The notes under the pieces: generated by a model
What the model saw: the letters and a program-made list of their open reading frames with translations, nothing else
What the model was told of the DNA's origin: nothing
Databases searched by the model: none
Assembly (NCBI GenBank): GCA_000469685.2
Contig: LS997566.1
Coordinates: 10,481,492-10,545,491 of the forward strand
Direction of reading: 5' to 3'
DNA: 64,000 bases
DNA from: Haemonchus contortus
Lineage: Eukaryota; Nematoda; Chromadorea; Rhabditida; Trichostrongylidae
In this document: piece by piece, positions 32,231 to 44,130 of the stretch
How the letters are laid out: each line of letters opens with the position of its first letter
Numbering within the stretch: position 1 is the first letter of the stretch
Made by a program: the position numbers and the translations under genes

Positions 32231-35200
32231 ACATTAATTTATAATAGCCCACTGTTTACAAAGGATGGTAGTTCGCTTGGAAACAGAAGGTTTGCCAATT
32301 TGAAATCAATTTTGTCAGCAGTCTGTTATGATTACCATTAGGGAGACCACTTTTCACCGAATCGCTTATCAATTCACAAAACGTCTACACATCTGTGATT
32401 GATATAAACTGGTTAACGATAAAAGGCTAAAGTATGAAGTTTTTCCGTGTTTATCAATCCCCTCTTTGGAATGACCTTGACATTTGACTTCCATTTAGAA
32501 TCGTATTGGACTTTTGGAAGTATGTGTGGCCTACATAATGATGTTTGAGGCTAGTTGCTGTACAAGGCTCCTATTCATCTATGTAAATATCCGATAGGAT
32601 AGAGGTGGGATGGAGACCTTGGATAGGCCGGCTGTTATGGCTCTGAGCTAAAACGCTTCTTTCTAGTATATGACCAGTGAATGGTTCGCCTAAGTGAACT
32701 GCTTCTCTTGACTTTGCGACCAGACCGTGCTTAAAGATTCGATCCTTGACCTCGCACATAGTAGTGATTCCAATAGGCCTTTCCCCATCCCGCCCCTACC
32801 TAACCTTGCAATACTAACTATAGCCTGGTAACTATAGCCAATTGCAAAAATTTATATAGTAATGTATTAGAGGAACAACCAGGACCTCCATGTTTTGAAG
32901 CAATGCCTAATAGTTACAGAGAATGCTTGGTAATGCATACACTGCCGACACTCGCTTCTTCATGGGTTTTCAGTCCCAAATGCAATATAGCTCTCCCGAA
33001 GGGACAAAAGCAGCCCACTTAGGAGGTCCATTGCGATGGTCAGACGTCAATAAGATGTGGTTTCAAGTAGAAAACAGCAATGGGCGCAATATCGTGGAGT
33101 ATAGCCAGAAAGCACAGAGATCATCGCTCTACATTCACGGTCGCCCGTTGTTTACGATTCATTTTGCAGCGGTGTTGATGACATTCAGCGATAGGAGGCC
33201 TGGACAGCTGACGTCAACTTTCCCAGTGTTCGTTCTCCCAGTTGGGCCGTTATAATAAATTAGCTGCAATTATCTCCACGAAAGAAATTTTTATAAGTAT
33301 ATCACAAAGCTTCTATGCAAACTCCGTAAAAAATTCCTGAAAGAGCTCCATAATTCAATTTCAATGTTTCATACTCACGCTCTTTATTTCCAGTACGAGT
33401 GGCGAACTTGTAACCAGATGCATAGTACATGAATATTTATTCAGCATCCGAAAAGCTCACCTTTCTACTTAGATCCATTGTTGTATATCTTCTATTTTTT
33501 TTTCTTGGTCAATTTTGAATCCTACCATTATCTTAAACATCAAAGACCAAACCATAAAGTTAGAATAGGCAAGGTGAAATGGGATATCTTCTCCCCGAAA
33601 GCGACGCCGCACTCGCCGCACCCGATCGCGCGCGGTCTAATATAGGGAAAGGTTTGAATTCCCAATGGAAGGATAGGATAGCCGCCGCGTGACCACTGCC
33701 GCTTGCCGTGGGAATTCGGGGAGAGGTTCCGTCACCATTTAGAATGCTGGCTTAAATAATTGAGTCCAAGCTAATTATTAACTTTTCGGCGCAAACCAAT
33801 CCCGTTTTTGCGATGCGCCCCGCAGTCGACTACTGTACAGAATCGTAGTGACACATTGAATGCGTAATCCGCCTATACCATGACTTGCGATGGATAGCAG
33901 ATTACAAGTCAGCACTTTTATCCACCTAAACGAGCCTCGTGCCAACTAACCAACCCTGGAGGGATGGAAGGCTTGGTTAGATAGGCAAATAAGGTCCGGA
34001 ACTGAGTCCCCAGACCTAGCGTGTCTGATAGTGCGCCATTGGACACTAGACCACTTCCACCCAAACAATTGTGTTGTTGACAAAAAACGCCTTCAATATC
34101 GCATTAATACTTATTGGGTTAGCGGTAGGCGTTCTTCTTGAATAAGCTTCGAATGAAAGTCGAATGCAGAGCGCAATCCAGAGGCAGGGGTTATCAACTC
34201 CAAAGACATTAACTTCTGCCCATTTGAAACGCTTGACTCCATCGGGCAAAACTAATTGAATCAATCAACCTGAGTGCATAAGTCGATTTGTTTACTTTGT
34301 ACTGCCAGAGTGTTGATAACGTCCCCACACTATTCATTTTGTGCATACCAATCTCTCATCGCTTCATGATTTTTTTAAAAAAAGGCTATAACTCCCTCGA
34401 AACTGCTGTCATTTCGCTTGCCAGATGAAATTCGCATTTTTTGTCGGTAATGAGTCAGAAAATGAAAGGAATGTTCGATGATTGGATCGAGAACTGTGAA
34501 TAATCCCCAGCACAATAGGTCGCAACACGATCTGAGGCCCCCAGCATCATTGTTATTGTTCGCTCTTGGAGCTCCGTATCGTTGTGACTCATCCCATCTT
34601 ATGTTCCCTTAACATTGGGTCCTCTTTCTTTCAAATGAATCTAGACTCCCCAGATAGAGTGACTCAGATTTTGGTAGTCAAAACCTAACCAGGAAGTACT
34701 CCTCGTGCTTACCCACGCGGCCACCTTACCGTACCCATCATCGCTCAACCAGAGGGCAGATTTTAACAATTGTTCAGAAATAGCCCTAAAATTCAAATGT
34801 TGCATTCCGTGTGTAAACACCCCTTCCCCCTAGTTTCCAAGACCCTTTTGGACGATATCTTACTAGTTTTCAATGTACATGAGATTCAATCCACCTCCCT
34901 TTATCATTAACTGTCAAACATCTTTCGCAAGGACTTCGTCTCTCGTCGCTCTTCGTCTTTAACATTAAGCCCGGAGCGCAGAGAAGGAGTGGCTGCCCAG
35001 GGGAATGTAGTTTCCCTGGGTAAATAGCTGAGCTTTTAAGAGAGGAGGAGTACTGGGATGGGTGAGATGATTACCTCTAGCAATTAGCAGGAATGGGGAA
35101 AAGTGTAACATTCAATTGACCATTGATTCAATCCGATTTAAAAGAGGTAGGTCTTAGTGCACTGGCATACTATCCCTGCTAGGAGAGCACTTCCACCCAG

Positions 35201-36280
35201 AGCTACTCTTCTCCATAGGCAAAAAATTCAGTATCTGCACCAACACAGGACTACGAGGCCGGCCGCCCCTCTTCCTCTGCGCTCTGGCTTCTAATGTTAG
35301 GGACGAATAGCAGTCTGCCCACCAAAATACGTTTCCACTCGCAATTATCTTCACATCTCTCAAGTCGCTTTGTGAACCCAGACGAACTTCTTCACACGCG
35401 ATTTCCTACCGTAGTTTTAGCCGTGGAATCTGTGTGTTATAAGATGTTGCCCGTGAATGTTTTGCGACCACTGCATGCTGTTTTACGTCTAGAAGTGTTG
35501 TCTTGTATAGAACTTAACGTGTATGGGCTTTCACTATAAATACTATGCTCCTCACGGTCTTGCCATCAAATGAATGTGGTCTCTTGTTGCACATTCCGTT
35601 GAGTACTGATAATGGGGATCTTTTCTAGGAGGGCTTAGCTCCTATCAATAGTTCTGGCGCCGTATCAATGGTAAGCGTCATTTTGGTCCCCTGAAAGATA
35701 GCAGTAGCGCCACTAGCACCTCCAAAACGTTATCTTTCCTATTTTCGGTGAAAATTTGTCAGCAAATGGCGATGGGTGATGATTTGAAGAACGCTACTGG
35801 GGAGCGACGCGGACCTATGGCTGTAGCTAGTTGCACCTATCCTGAAAGTGTTGTTTTTTCTGTAATTTTTCAAAGCCTCCTTTGTTACTCAAATAGTTCT
35901 AGAGTAGCAATCGAACTTCTTTGACTATGCCATGCGAAATTTTTGCTTTTTTCAGTATTCCCGTGCCATTTTCCTCAGTCAAGGATCGTTTTTGGCTGGA
36001 TTTCTTTAGTTCTCGAGGAATTTCCCATATTTACATTCCTTACATTCCATTTTTTTCTAGAACTGCCAGTCTTACCGATAATTTTTCTCACTCATAAGTT
36101 CGATTCCTCTTTGAAAGGTCAAACGTCATACTACCACCGTCCCTCTTATCGTGGAATCGGAGCCCACGGCTTCCTTTATTTATTTTTCGGATTGTGTCCG
36201 CTTGTCGCGTAAATGTCGTCTTCACGGCTACTCACTCTACTTGTAATGATGGCATTATAGGTGTTTATGGACTGTTTTTA
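32231..36280. other. Intergenic, no supported gene
   Basis: The open frame at 32923-33255 (+) is the longest, but it has no splice or domain support. The block at about 33860-34260 is repeat-like. Its part around 34150-34215 resembles 54910-54960 (shared spaced blocks such as ATGC-GGCGCA and ATCAAC-CCAAAGAC), suggesting two old copies of one dispersed repeat. Confidence 0.4.
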
Positions 36281-36289
36281 TAGGTAATC
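36281..36289 (+). promoter_or_regulatory. Probable spliced-leader acceptor of the aminopeptidase gene
   Basis: TTTTTATAG ends at 36283, six bases before the ATG at 36290, with no earlier coding exon in view. Confidence 0.5.
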
Positions 36290-39200
36290 ATGTCGCTGAA
36301 GTCGTTACTGTCAACACCGTTACTTCGAGCAGCGAAGATTAACGAATCCATTTATGATGGTGTGATTCTCGTCACAAGTTGTGCAAAGATCGTTGCTGAA
36401 ATCCCTTCACTGAAAGAGCTCTCAGGGGCCGTATTAGACTTCATTGAGGTAAGGACGGTAGGACTTATGGTTGAAGTTTTTCTTAACCATAAGTGGTTGT
36501 GTAGTTTTGTCATTTTCAATACCCAGCTCATTTCATTTCATTCTACTGCTAATCGAGTTACTAAAAGCTCCAAAATTTGAGCCTGTAATTCCCGGGATCA
36601 TGCATTTTGCAAAGTCTTGGATGGTGTTGTCCAATTCAGCCAAGATAAGACTCCCACTCTTGTAGTACCAATAGAACACCTATCATACATTAAGCTGAGA
36701 ATCGGAAGGGAAAGGTAAACTGACTGCTACTTGCCTACCAACACATTACATCCAATAATATCCAGTATTCCCCTATGGTTTCTGTCAAAATCCCTCCCCC
36801 AAAATTCATGCAACATGACCTTTGATTGATGGTATCTTCGAGCGAAAATGTGAGTTTTGTTTGGAAAAAATGGTCCTGAATTAGGTTACTGGGCAAAATC
36901 AAAAGGGGTACTATAAGTTCCCGTTTTCCCAATTTATTCCCGATAAGTGTCTGATGTCTATTCACTCTATGGGTACTCCTATGACTTGGATTACGTGCAA
37001 AACACTAGCTTCGATGAGAATTTCTAAGTTTTCTCATCGAAATCGATTACATATTGTATCAATTATAGTGTGGTTTCCAGACCTATGGAAATCGGCTCAA
37101 ACTTGGTCATTTCCAAAATATTAAGAAACAACATGTCAGCTTTTCCCTATCAACAATATGCCTTACTTTGGTTGATTTTTAGATTCATCGTGGAGCGTTA
37201 ACGTCTGCTAACTTAATCCCAGTTGATAAAAAGATAGTACCTTCAGGACGGCTCGTTCTTGCTGGAACTGGTATGTTTCAAAGCAATATTAAAATAGTGT
37301 ACTAGTGACCGTGCTGCACTATTCTCAAACAGTGTCATTCGAGTGCCGTAAATAATCCGTTATCCATAATCCTATGTGTCTGTTCATTACCATTTTCCTC
37401 TTCCTCCTCTTTTTTGCTTCATGGCATTCCCGGAGATGATTTATCGTGTTATTTTGATACAATTGTGTGCTGTTCAAGATGCCCTTATCAATGTTTTTTC
37501 TTCAGGCCCTGTGACAAGAGATATCGATGATGTGCGTCGTTTTCAAACTGCGGCGAAAAACGGCGTGAAACTGTAAGTAGTGGTTACCATTGAATTATCC
37601 TTCAAAGAAAGACAAAGGTATGGGAGATGCATTTCCTTCTGACGTTATTAAAACTCGTAATGAAATGCACCCACGTGTTCGGCTTCCATTCAGAATTGTA
37701 ATGACATTTTAAGTGTGTACATGATCTATGCATGGCTTCCGAGCGTCAGATAATATACATACCTTTCCTTTTACTCGTAGGCGTGTTTGGTATCATTCAG
37801 CCGAACTTGTAGGGTTGGAGGCTTAGTAGGTCTAGGCGTATATCAATCCGGAATTTGATCACCAACCATAGTATAATAGTGGTCTATTTGGTGCTAAACT
37901 ATTTTCGCTCTTAAATGGCCTGGGAATGGTTCAAGTTTATTATTGTATTTGACACAGTTCTACCTCGTAAGGCAAAATGAAACCCCAGAAGGATTTCAAC
38001 CACAGTTCCCGGTCTTGCTCTGCTTTCATGCAAAGAAGTTGCCTATTTTATTGATTGCCTAGTAAAAATTTTTGAGCCCCTGAGGCTTGGTAAGCCTAGC
38101 AGTTCCAAAGTGAAGAGGTGTACAGACTGTTTGCAAATGCTCATCGGAGAAAGTAGTCTTCCTAACTTTCTTCCTTTCTTCTTTATATTCGTTCAAAGGA
38201 TTCGTAGCTCCCGTCTTACGTGGATGTTCGTCGTAGAATTCATAACAGGAATGGATCTTTCATTCCCAACCCTCAACATGGTATGGAAAAAGAGGAACAT
38301 GCTATGAGCACTTAACAACAAACGAGGATTGGTCACGGGAGAAACTAGAAGTCTTAGTTACTCTCATCCTTCACCAATCAAACATTCCATCTGCCTATTC
38401 TAATCCGTCACCTCAGTGGAAATAGGAATAAATGAAATTATCAGCTTTTACGCTTCTAGCTTAATATCATAACTGCGGAAGCCTCATTCAACAAAGTGAA
38501 TAATTATTATTTCAGAGCTTTATCGTCTGGAATCAAATCTCCGTTGTTGGTAACCGCACCACATCCAAACTATCCCCAGGCGGAACTCGTCTCGGCACTA
38601 GGCGCTCTTATTCCACTCTATACACCTTTGAACGTTCGAGAAGAGGAGGAGCCGAACAAGTTCGATAAACTCGGATTACTGCCGGTAAGTATTAGGTTGT
38701 CGGAAAAGTCTTTGCACCTTTTGCAATTTTTTTGAATTTTCCTTCACAATAACTAACAATTAACAAATTGTATGCACCTCCATAATCGACAAGGTATTGC
38801 CATTCGTCAGGCAACTTGTGGTTCCTGCTTGCGTAGAATTCCTGAGATTTCGAGGAGGAAAACTCGTCAATGTACGTCTCGAGTTGATTCACATAATCGA
38901 ACTTCTTATTTTTCGGATGGTCCGACAGCGACAGGAGCAGATGATAATCTGTTGGAGTTAGGTCTGGTGAATACGGTGGGTGGGCCAGAACATGCTTTCC
39001 CAGGCTTTGAAGCTTCTTCTGGGCCTCTTTCGAAAAGTATGGGCTAGCACTGTCTGAGAGAAAATAGACTTTCCCGAGTCTCTCTCCTAGAGCTGCAGCA
39101 ATCCGGTCCACAGAGCACACTGGGCTTCAGTGCTGACAGCGGAGTTTGGTGGTAGAAGGTCTCAGTGGAGGATCCTTTTGAATGGCTTCAAACGCTTAGC

Positions 39201-42200
39201 ATTGACTTCTGAGGTAGGAGTTCTGGATTGGAGGTCGGGATTCCATGCTCTACGCATCCAAGCCATTGGCGCTTCCTCGTGTGGTTTAAGTAGGGAACAC
39301 ACTTCCCGTCGCCAGTGATTAGGTCTTCCAGCCATGCGAAGGTGCGTCGGAAAGTCATCAAGTTCAGGCATGAATCCCTCTTCATTTGGAGGTCGTGACC
39401 ATTCAGATCAAAACCTATCCATATCTCCGAATCTCCATGTGTTCCTAAGGCGATGCAAATGGACAGCTGTTGTGTCGTGATGGCTATGAGCTCCTGTCTC
39501 AGCTGATGGATACTAAACCTGGAATCTTCCCCAACCAGCTTATGGAGATAGTCGTCATTGAGCTCAGCTAGTCTCCTAGATCGTGGTTCTTCTGTCTAGT
39601 CAAAGTGGCCATTGTTGAACTTCTTGTACCAACTTCTTGATGTGCTATTAGAGACAATGAATGGTCCTATCGCATCGCATATTCCCCCTGTCGCTCAATT
39701 TGGATAAAGGTTTTCTTCTGAACTTATTAAGCAAAGGCAGTTCGACTCGCTTTGGGTCCAGAGCGATTCTTGCAGCCAAACCGTTGCGAAATGCAACGGC
39801 AGATATGGTGTGGAGAGCGCACTGACCTGCACTTACACATATTCCGCAGTGAAGGTTCTAGAGCAATCCCCAAAGATTTCACAACATGGAAACCAAAATG
39901 CGCAAATACTTTTCCGACAACCTAATACATATCATTCGTCTATTGTCACATTTTAAAGTTTTTTTTTTTTTGAAAGAAGCACAGTCAAGAGTGCTTCTCT
40001 TGTAACCCTGAAAGCACACACTTGATGTTTCCTATCACAAACTAGTTTTCCAGATAGAATTGGAAGACTTGGTGTGTTTGGTAGAAGCGTATGAGGCGTC
40101 ATTCACCGTTTGTCGAGATATTGCTGAAACTGGACCTGAGCGAATGTCGCCTCCCAAGGTGGCGGACTATATAAGGGTAAGAGGCTTTATCTGTTCTTCA
40201 TTGACTGTTTCAATACATTTTAATAGAAGAGGTTTCAATTTTCGTGATTTTTATATCCGATTGCTGTATTCAGTTGTCTTTTCAGTCAGTCTTCGATAGT
40301 AAAGAAATCACAGTGGACGTGACAGATGATCAAGACGTGATAAAGAAGGAGTATCCTATGATGGCAGCTGTTAACCGGGCGGCGAATACAGTGAAGAATC
40401 ACCAGGTACGAAGAAGTACAAAAGGCGCATACCCATATAAACTCTTCTAAGTAGGCGGTTGGATAGTGTACTGTATCTATTAGTCTAGATTTTCTTATCA
40501 GAGTCGCTATGTACGGGAAAAGAATGGGAAGAATAGGAAAATGACATGCTTCGAAGTAGCCCGGGAACATAGTTCAGAAACTTGGCATTTCTCACAGCGT
40601 TGCCTCATTCCTGTGCCAAGGGATAGGTGATCCGATCAACTTCGGCGCAGATCTCTGCTGGGTTTAGTCTTTTAAGGTGAAACACGTAAAGCACACAAGG
40701 GATGTGGTCGTTTTGGTGGTCTAAATCTTATGGTGTGTCTATATTCATAGCCAGCGAGAGTAGATTCAGCAAGTGATCTTACTTGATGATGCTCCCGCCC
40801 CTTCCCACCTCCCACAAAACTAGTGAGCGCTTTTGAGATGAGTGCGAAGATATCCTTACAAAATATCCTCCTCTTGAACCAACTACATCCAGCAGTTGCC
40901 AATCGATCCGGTGGAAGTATACCCTACTGCAAAAAATCTTCTAACCTATCGGCCTGTTCGTAGTGCGTTGCGGGGTGCTATTGTGAGAAAAACCAGTTTA
41001 TCAACTTTTGTGATAGCAGAGATTATCATGAAACGAACTGATTTTTTCTGGTCATCTTGTTACTCATGCGATGTTATGAATCAAGTATGTGATCCAACCT
41101 ATTCAGGCTCGCCTTATTCGTCTAGAATATGTCGGTGAAGGAGAAATCGAGAACACTTACTTTTTAGTTGGAAAGGGTGTAACCATCGACACCGGTTAGT
41201 TCTTACCTGATATTTATCAAGACCAACATTTTTGTTATTTTATGATTGAAATGTTTTAATGGTCATGTATTTCATGTGGTTGCGATTTGAAAACGGGTGG
41301 ACACATGTGGGGTATGTGTCGTGACAAGTACGGAAGTGCAATCGTAGCCGGATTCTTCAAAGCTTTGGAAGTGCTTCAACCGAAAAATATCAAGGTATTC
41401 TTTTTGGTTGTCTCTCACATGGGTAGTGAATTTGGGTAAGAGGGTCTTTGCCGCTTTGTTTGAGAAGAGGGAATTTTTCGGTAACATTTTGAAACTTGAG
41501 CATATCACGAATAAAATATTCTGTTAGAAAAAAGAAGCAAAATTGCTAGAGCGGAGGAGTAGTTCAAGTACTTTTTCATAGTGTTTATCGTGGCGAAACA
41601 TGACCTGCTTTTCCTTTCCAGGTTGTTGGCTACATGTGTATGGTTCGTAATAGCATCGGATCGCATGCTTACACGACTGACGAAGTGATTACAGCCCGAA
41701 GTGGGAAGCGAATCCACATTTATAACACTGATGCAGAAGGAAGAATTACCATGCTCGATCCTTTGACTAAAGCTAAAGAAGAAGTATGCTTTACAAGTTT
41801 CTACTAATCGTAGTTGATAGTTTAGAAACCACTTGATGTTTCTTCTTACCGGAAAACTTCAATTTTTCTAGCTGTTTTTAACCTTCTAGCCTTCTAGGCT
41901 CTTAACGAAGTTAATCCTCACCTGATGACAATCGCTACCCTTACTGGTCATGAGGTCCTATCGTACGGTTACTACGCGGCTTTAATGGACAACGGTACTT
42001 TTTCTCCGAATTGTAAAGTTTCCATGTTGTCATGGTCGTTTTTACAGGTCCTGCGAAACGAAGCGGCTGGGCACGTCGAATTCAGGATGTCGGAGATGCA
42101 TATGGTCAACCCGTCGAAATCAGCCGGTTACAACCGGAGGTTAGTTGTAGAGCACGTCCAGTTGCTTTCTTGTTTCTTAATAGACAACGATGGAAAAGTT

Positions 42201-43397
42201 TCTCCTTAGTTATCAAACTACGTATCAACTAGCAGTACTGTAGCTTAAAAAAGCTTAGTTGTATTTTTGAGGTAGATTGTTATCTTTTTTATTTAAAGGC
42301 ACTGTTCACGAAAAAATGGTTTCGGAGATTTGCACATGGTTTAATTCGAAGCCCCTCTGATACCATTTATGCAGGAATGAGGTCGGAAAACGGCTGGATA
42401 GGGCACGATAAGGGCAGGGACAGTGGGGGACGGGAAGCCTCCGCCCCTCGCTAGGCTGACTACGAGTTCAAATTGTCCTTCACCACATTCGCACTGGAGC
42501 GAAGTTGGTGGAAAATCGATAAGCTGGTTGGCAAGTTGCCAGGTTCAAGACTGTAGTCTGAATCAGCTGTTTGGGTGTGTTGTCTGTATTGCAGACATTG
42601 CGTCGCCTTCGTGCATTCTCGCTCAAACACTCCCTAACCGTCTTTTTTTTCAATGTGAAACTCGTCCAACCCCATTTCCAACTCTTTTTTTTTTTGACCC
42701 TTTGTAATTCTTTTTGTTCATCGTTTTTTGCGCTTTTTTCGTTGTTATCGCTTTATTCTAGAGTAGTTCTATCAATCAAAAAAGGGTACCCTAACTTTTC
42801 TGTGAACGGTGCCTTTACTTTTTTATTTCCTTGAGTTACAATATTTCAGGACTTCGATTTCCATAAAGCAGAATGTGAGCAGGCACATGTACGCCAAGGA
42901 GGTACGAAGCCTTCCACTCAAAATATGCGAGGCCATCAATGTCCTGGTGCTTTCTTGATAATGGTAAGTCAGTAATATTGGCTTCGGCTTCCCTGTTCTG
43001 TTCCTTCCCAGCAGTTATTCGAAGATTGAATACCCAGGTGTTTATCTAATTGTATGTTTATATGTTTCTCCTCAGGAATAAACTTGTCTTAGGCATCTCG
43101 ATTGGACGAACATGGCTGTGATAGCGATCATCCTTTGAAATTCACTCATATCGATATGGGAAGTGCACCAGGCGAGCATCCCGAGACGAGCTTTCCTAAT
43201 CCGTTGGTCACTTTAGTTGCCGAGTGAGTTTTGACATTTCTAAACATTTTTTAACAATTTCTGCTTCAATTTCTTTTTTTCTTGATTTCATCAATACTAA
43301 GTCGTCTTAAAATTTTGATTCTTCTCGAACGCGTTTTTCTATTATTGAGATTAAATCTTAGGTTTTTTTCAGTCTGATACTGCCGAAACACCAATGA
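36290..43397 (+). CDS. M17-family leucyl-aminopeptidase-like protein
   Basis: Exons: 36290-36448, 37183-37270, 37506-37572, 38516-38684, 40054-40176, 40286-40405, 41107-41194, 41276-41394, 41622-41783, 41898-41994, 42048-42139, 42850-42963, 43093-43223 and 43373-43397. All phases agree and give 517 residues, close to C. elegans W07G4.4. The metallopeptidase core is complete: VGKGVTIDTGGCDLK (about residues 263-277, with the Lys and first metal Asp), GMCRDKYGSA, and NTDAEGR (346-352) with the Asp, Glu and Arg of the active site. It would remove N-terminal residues from peptides in the cytosol using two metal ions. The intron before the active-site exon 41276 ends in TTTCAT, not TTTCAG. A mariner (38692-39925) fills intron 4, only 7 bp after its donor, and a MITE lies in the 42140-42849 intron. 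A read-through stop at 43225-43227 is an alternative C-terminus. Confidence 0.9.
38692..39925 (-). mobile_element. Complete but inactive mariner element
   Basis: The inverted ends TTAGGTTGTCGGAAAAGT (38692) and its complement (ending 39925) are flanked by TA on both sides (38690-38691 and 39926-39927), the mariner target duplication. The length, 1234 bp, is normal. The transposase is on the minus strand. LEDLITGDGKCVPYLNHTRK contains the first catalytic Asp, YFLSDSASPYF the second and PPYSPDLTPTDYHL the third, followed by the usual C-terminus. These pieces lie in different frames (39188-39385 and 38692-39120), so the gene is broken. It belongs to a different lineage from the remnant at 17.9 kb, judged by its ends. 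Confidence 0.9.
42294..42817. mobile_element. MITE family 1, copy 2 (intronic)
   Basis: The left end TAAAGGCACTGTTCACGA and the right end TGTGAACGGTGCCTTTA are inverted repeats. The interior shares the GGCTGACTACG and GCGTCGCCTTCGTG blocks with copy 1 at 9717-10601 but lacks about 300 bp of it. It has no transposase. It sits in an intron of the aminopeptidase gene, upstream of exon 42850. Confidence 0.8.
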
Positions 43398-43839
43398 CTT
43401 TGACGTGCTTCCAAGGGCCTCTTCTGTTTCTTCACTGAGCTTAAATTATATGCTGAGCAGATTTGCTTTGGTTTCGATCATATCCAATTAGCTCTGTCTT
43501 AAAATTTCTTATTTCTGTTGTCTGGCCTTGTTAAATCTGCATTCTACATCACATACTAGGAATACTAATGGTTGGTAGCAGGGTTTGATGCACTGAGATA
43601 ATTTGAACGCTTTGGAAAGATCCTATTTTGATAACTTTCAATTTGATAAATATTTAATATTCAGTGGTATTTTCTTGTTATGATTGTGGAATCGTTAAAA
43701 TCACCCTTTTCCAATACCTAGCTGACTGCACTTTGTAACGTTACCCAGTCTTTACTATATATGTTGCATTCGCTGTGGTGGTGTCCGCGCTTCCACGGCG
43801 TGCAACCAAGCGACTTTAGAGTTCAACGACGTGCGTTGA
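43398..43839. other. 3' flank of the aminopeptidase gene
   Basis: AT-rich, no gene seen. Confidence 0.5.
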
Positions 43840-44130
43840 AGACACAGCGTAGCCAGGCACACGTTGACAACGCTGGAGGCTGAGCGGACGTCTGTTGACA
43901 ACGCCTGCGACGTCCTTGACGGCTCTCCCACTGGAGCATGTTGTTTTACAAGCATTGAAGAAATCTTTGAGAATATCGAGCGACTAATGAGGAAGACAAT
44001 GGGCATCCGGCTCCACGATCACATATTCGGCACCGCGGTCCTTCCTGCTTATGGGAGGGCTTTCAACGTCCCGCGAATGTGCGGTACAGCAACCCCCAAA
44101 TACCCGCTAAGCACAGCCCTGGGCTTCACC
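43840..44130 (+). pseudogene. RTE/BovB-type retrotransposon remnant
   Basis: The plus-strand open frame contains SIEEIFENIERLMRKTMG and IRLHDHIFGTAVLPAYGRA. This matches the C-terminal region of RTE-clade reverse transcriptases, where a 'fk-s-ee' helix is followed by an IRLRxHLFxxTVLPALxYA block. No catalytic YxDD part is present, so it is a 5'-truncated fragment. The GC content is higher than its surroundings. The assignment rests on this short motif only. Confidence 0.45.
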
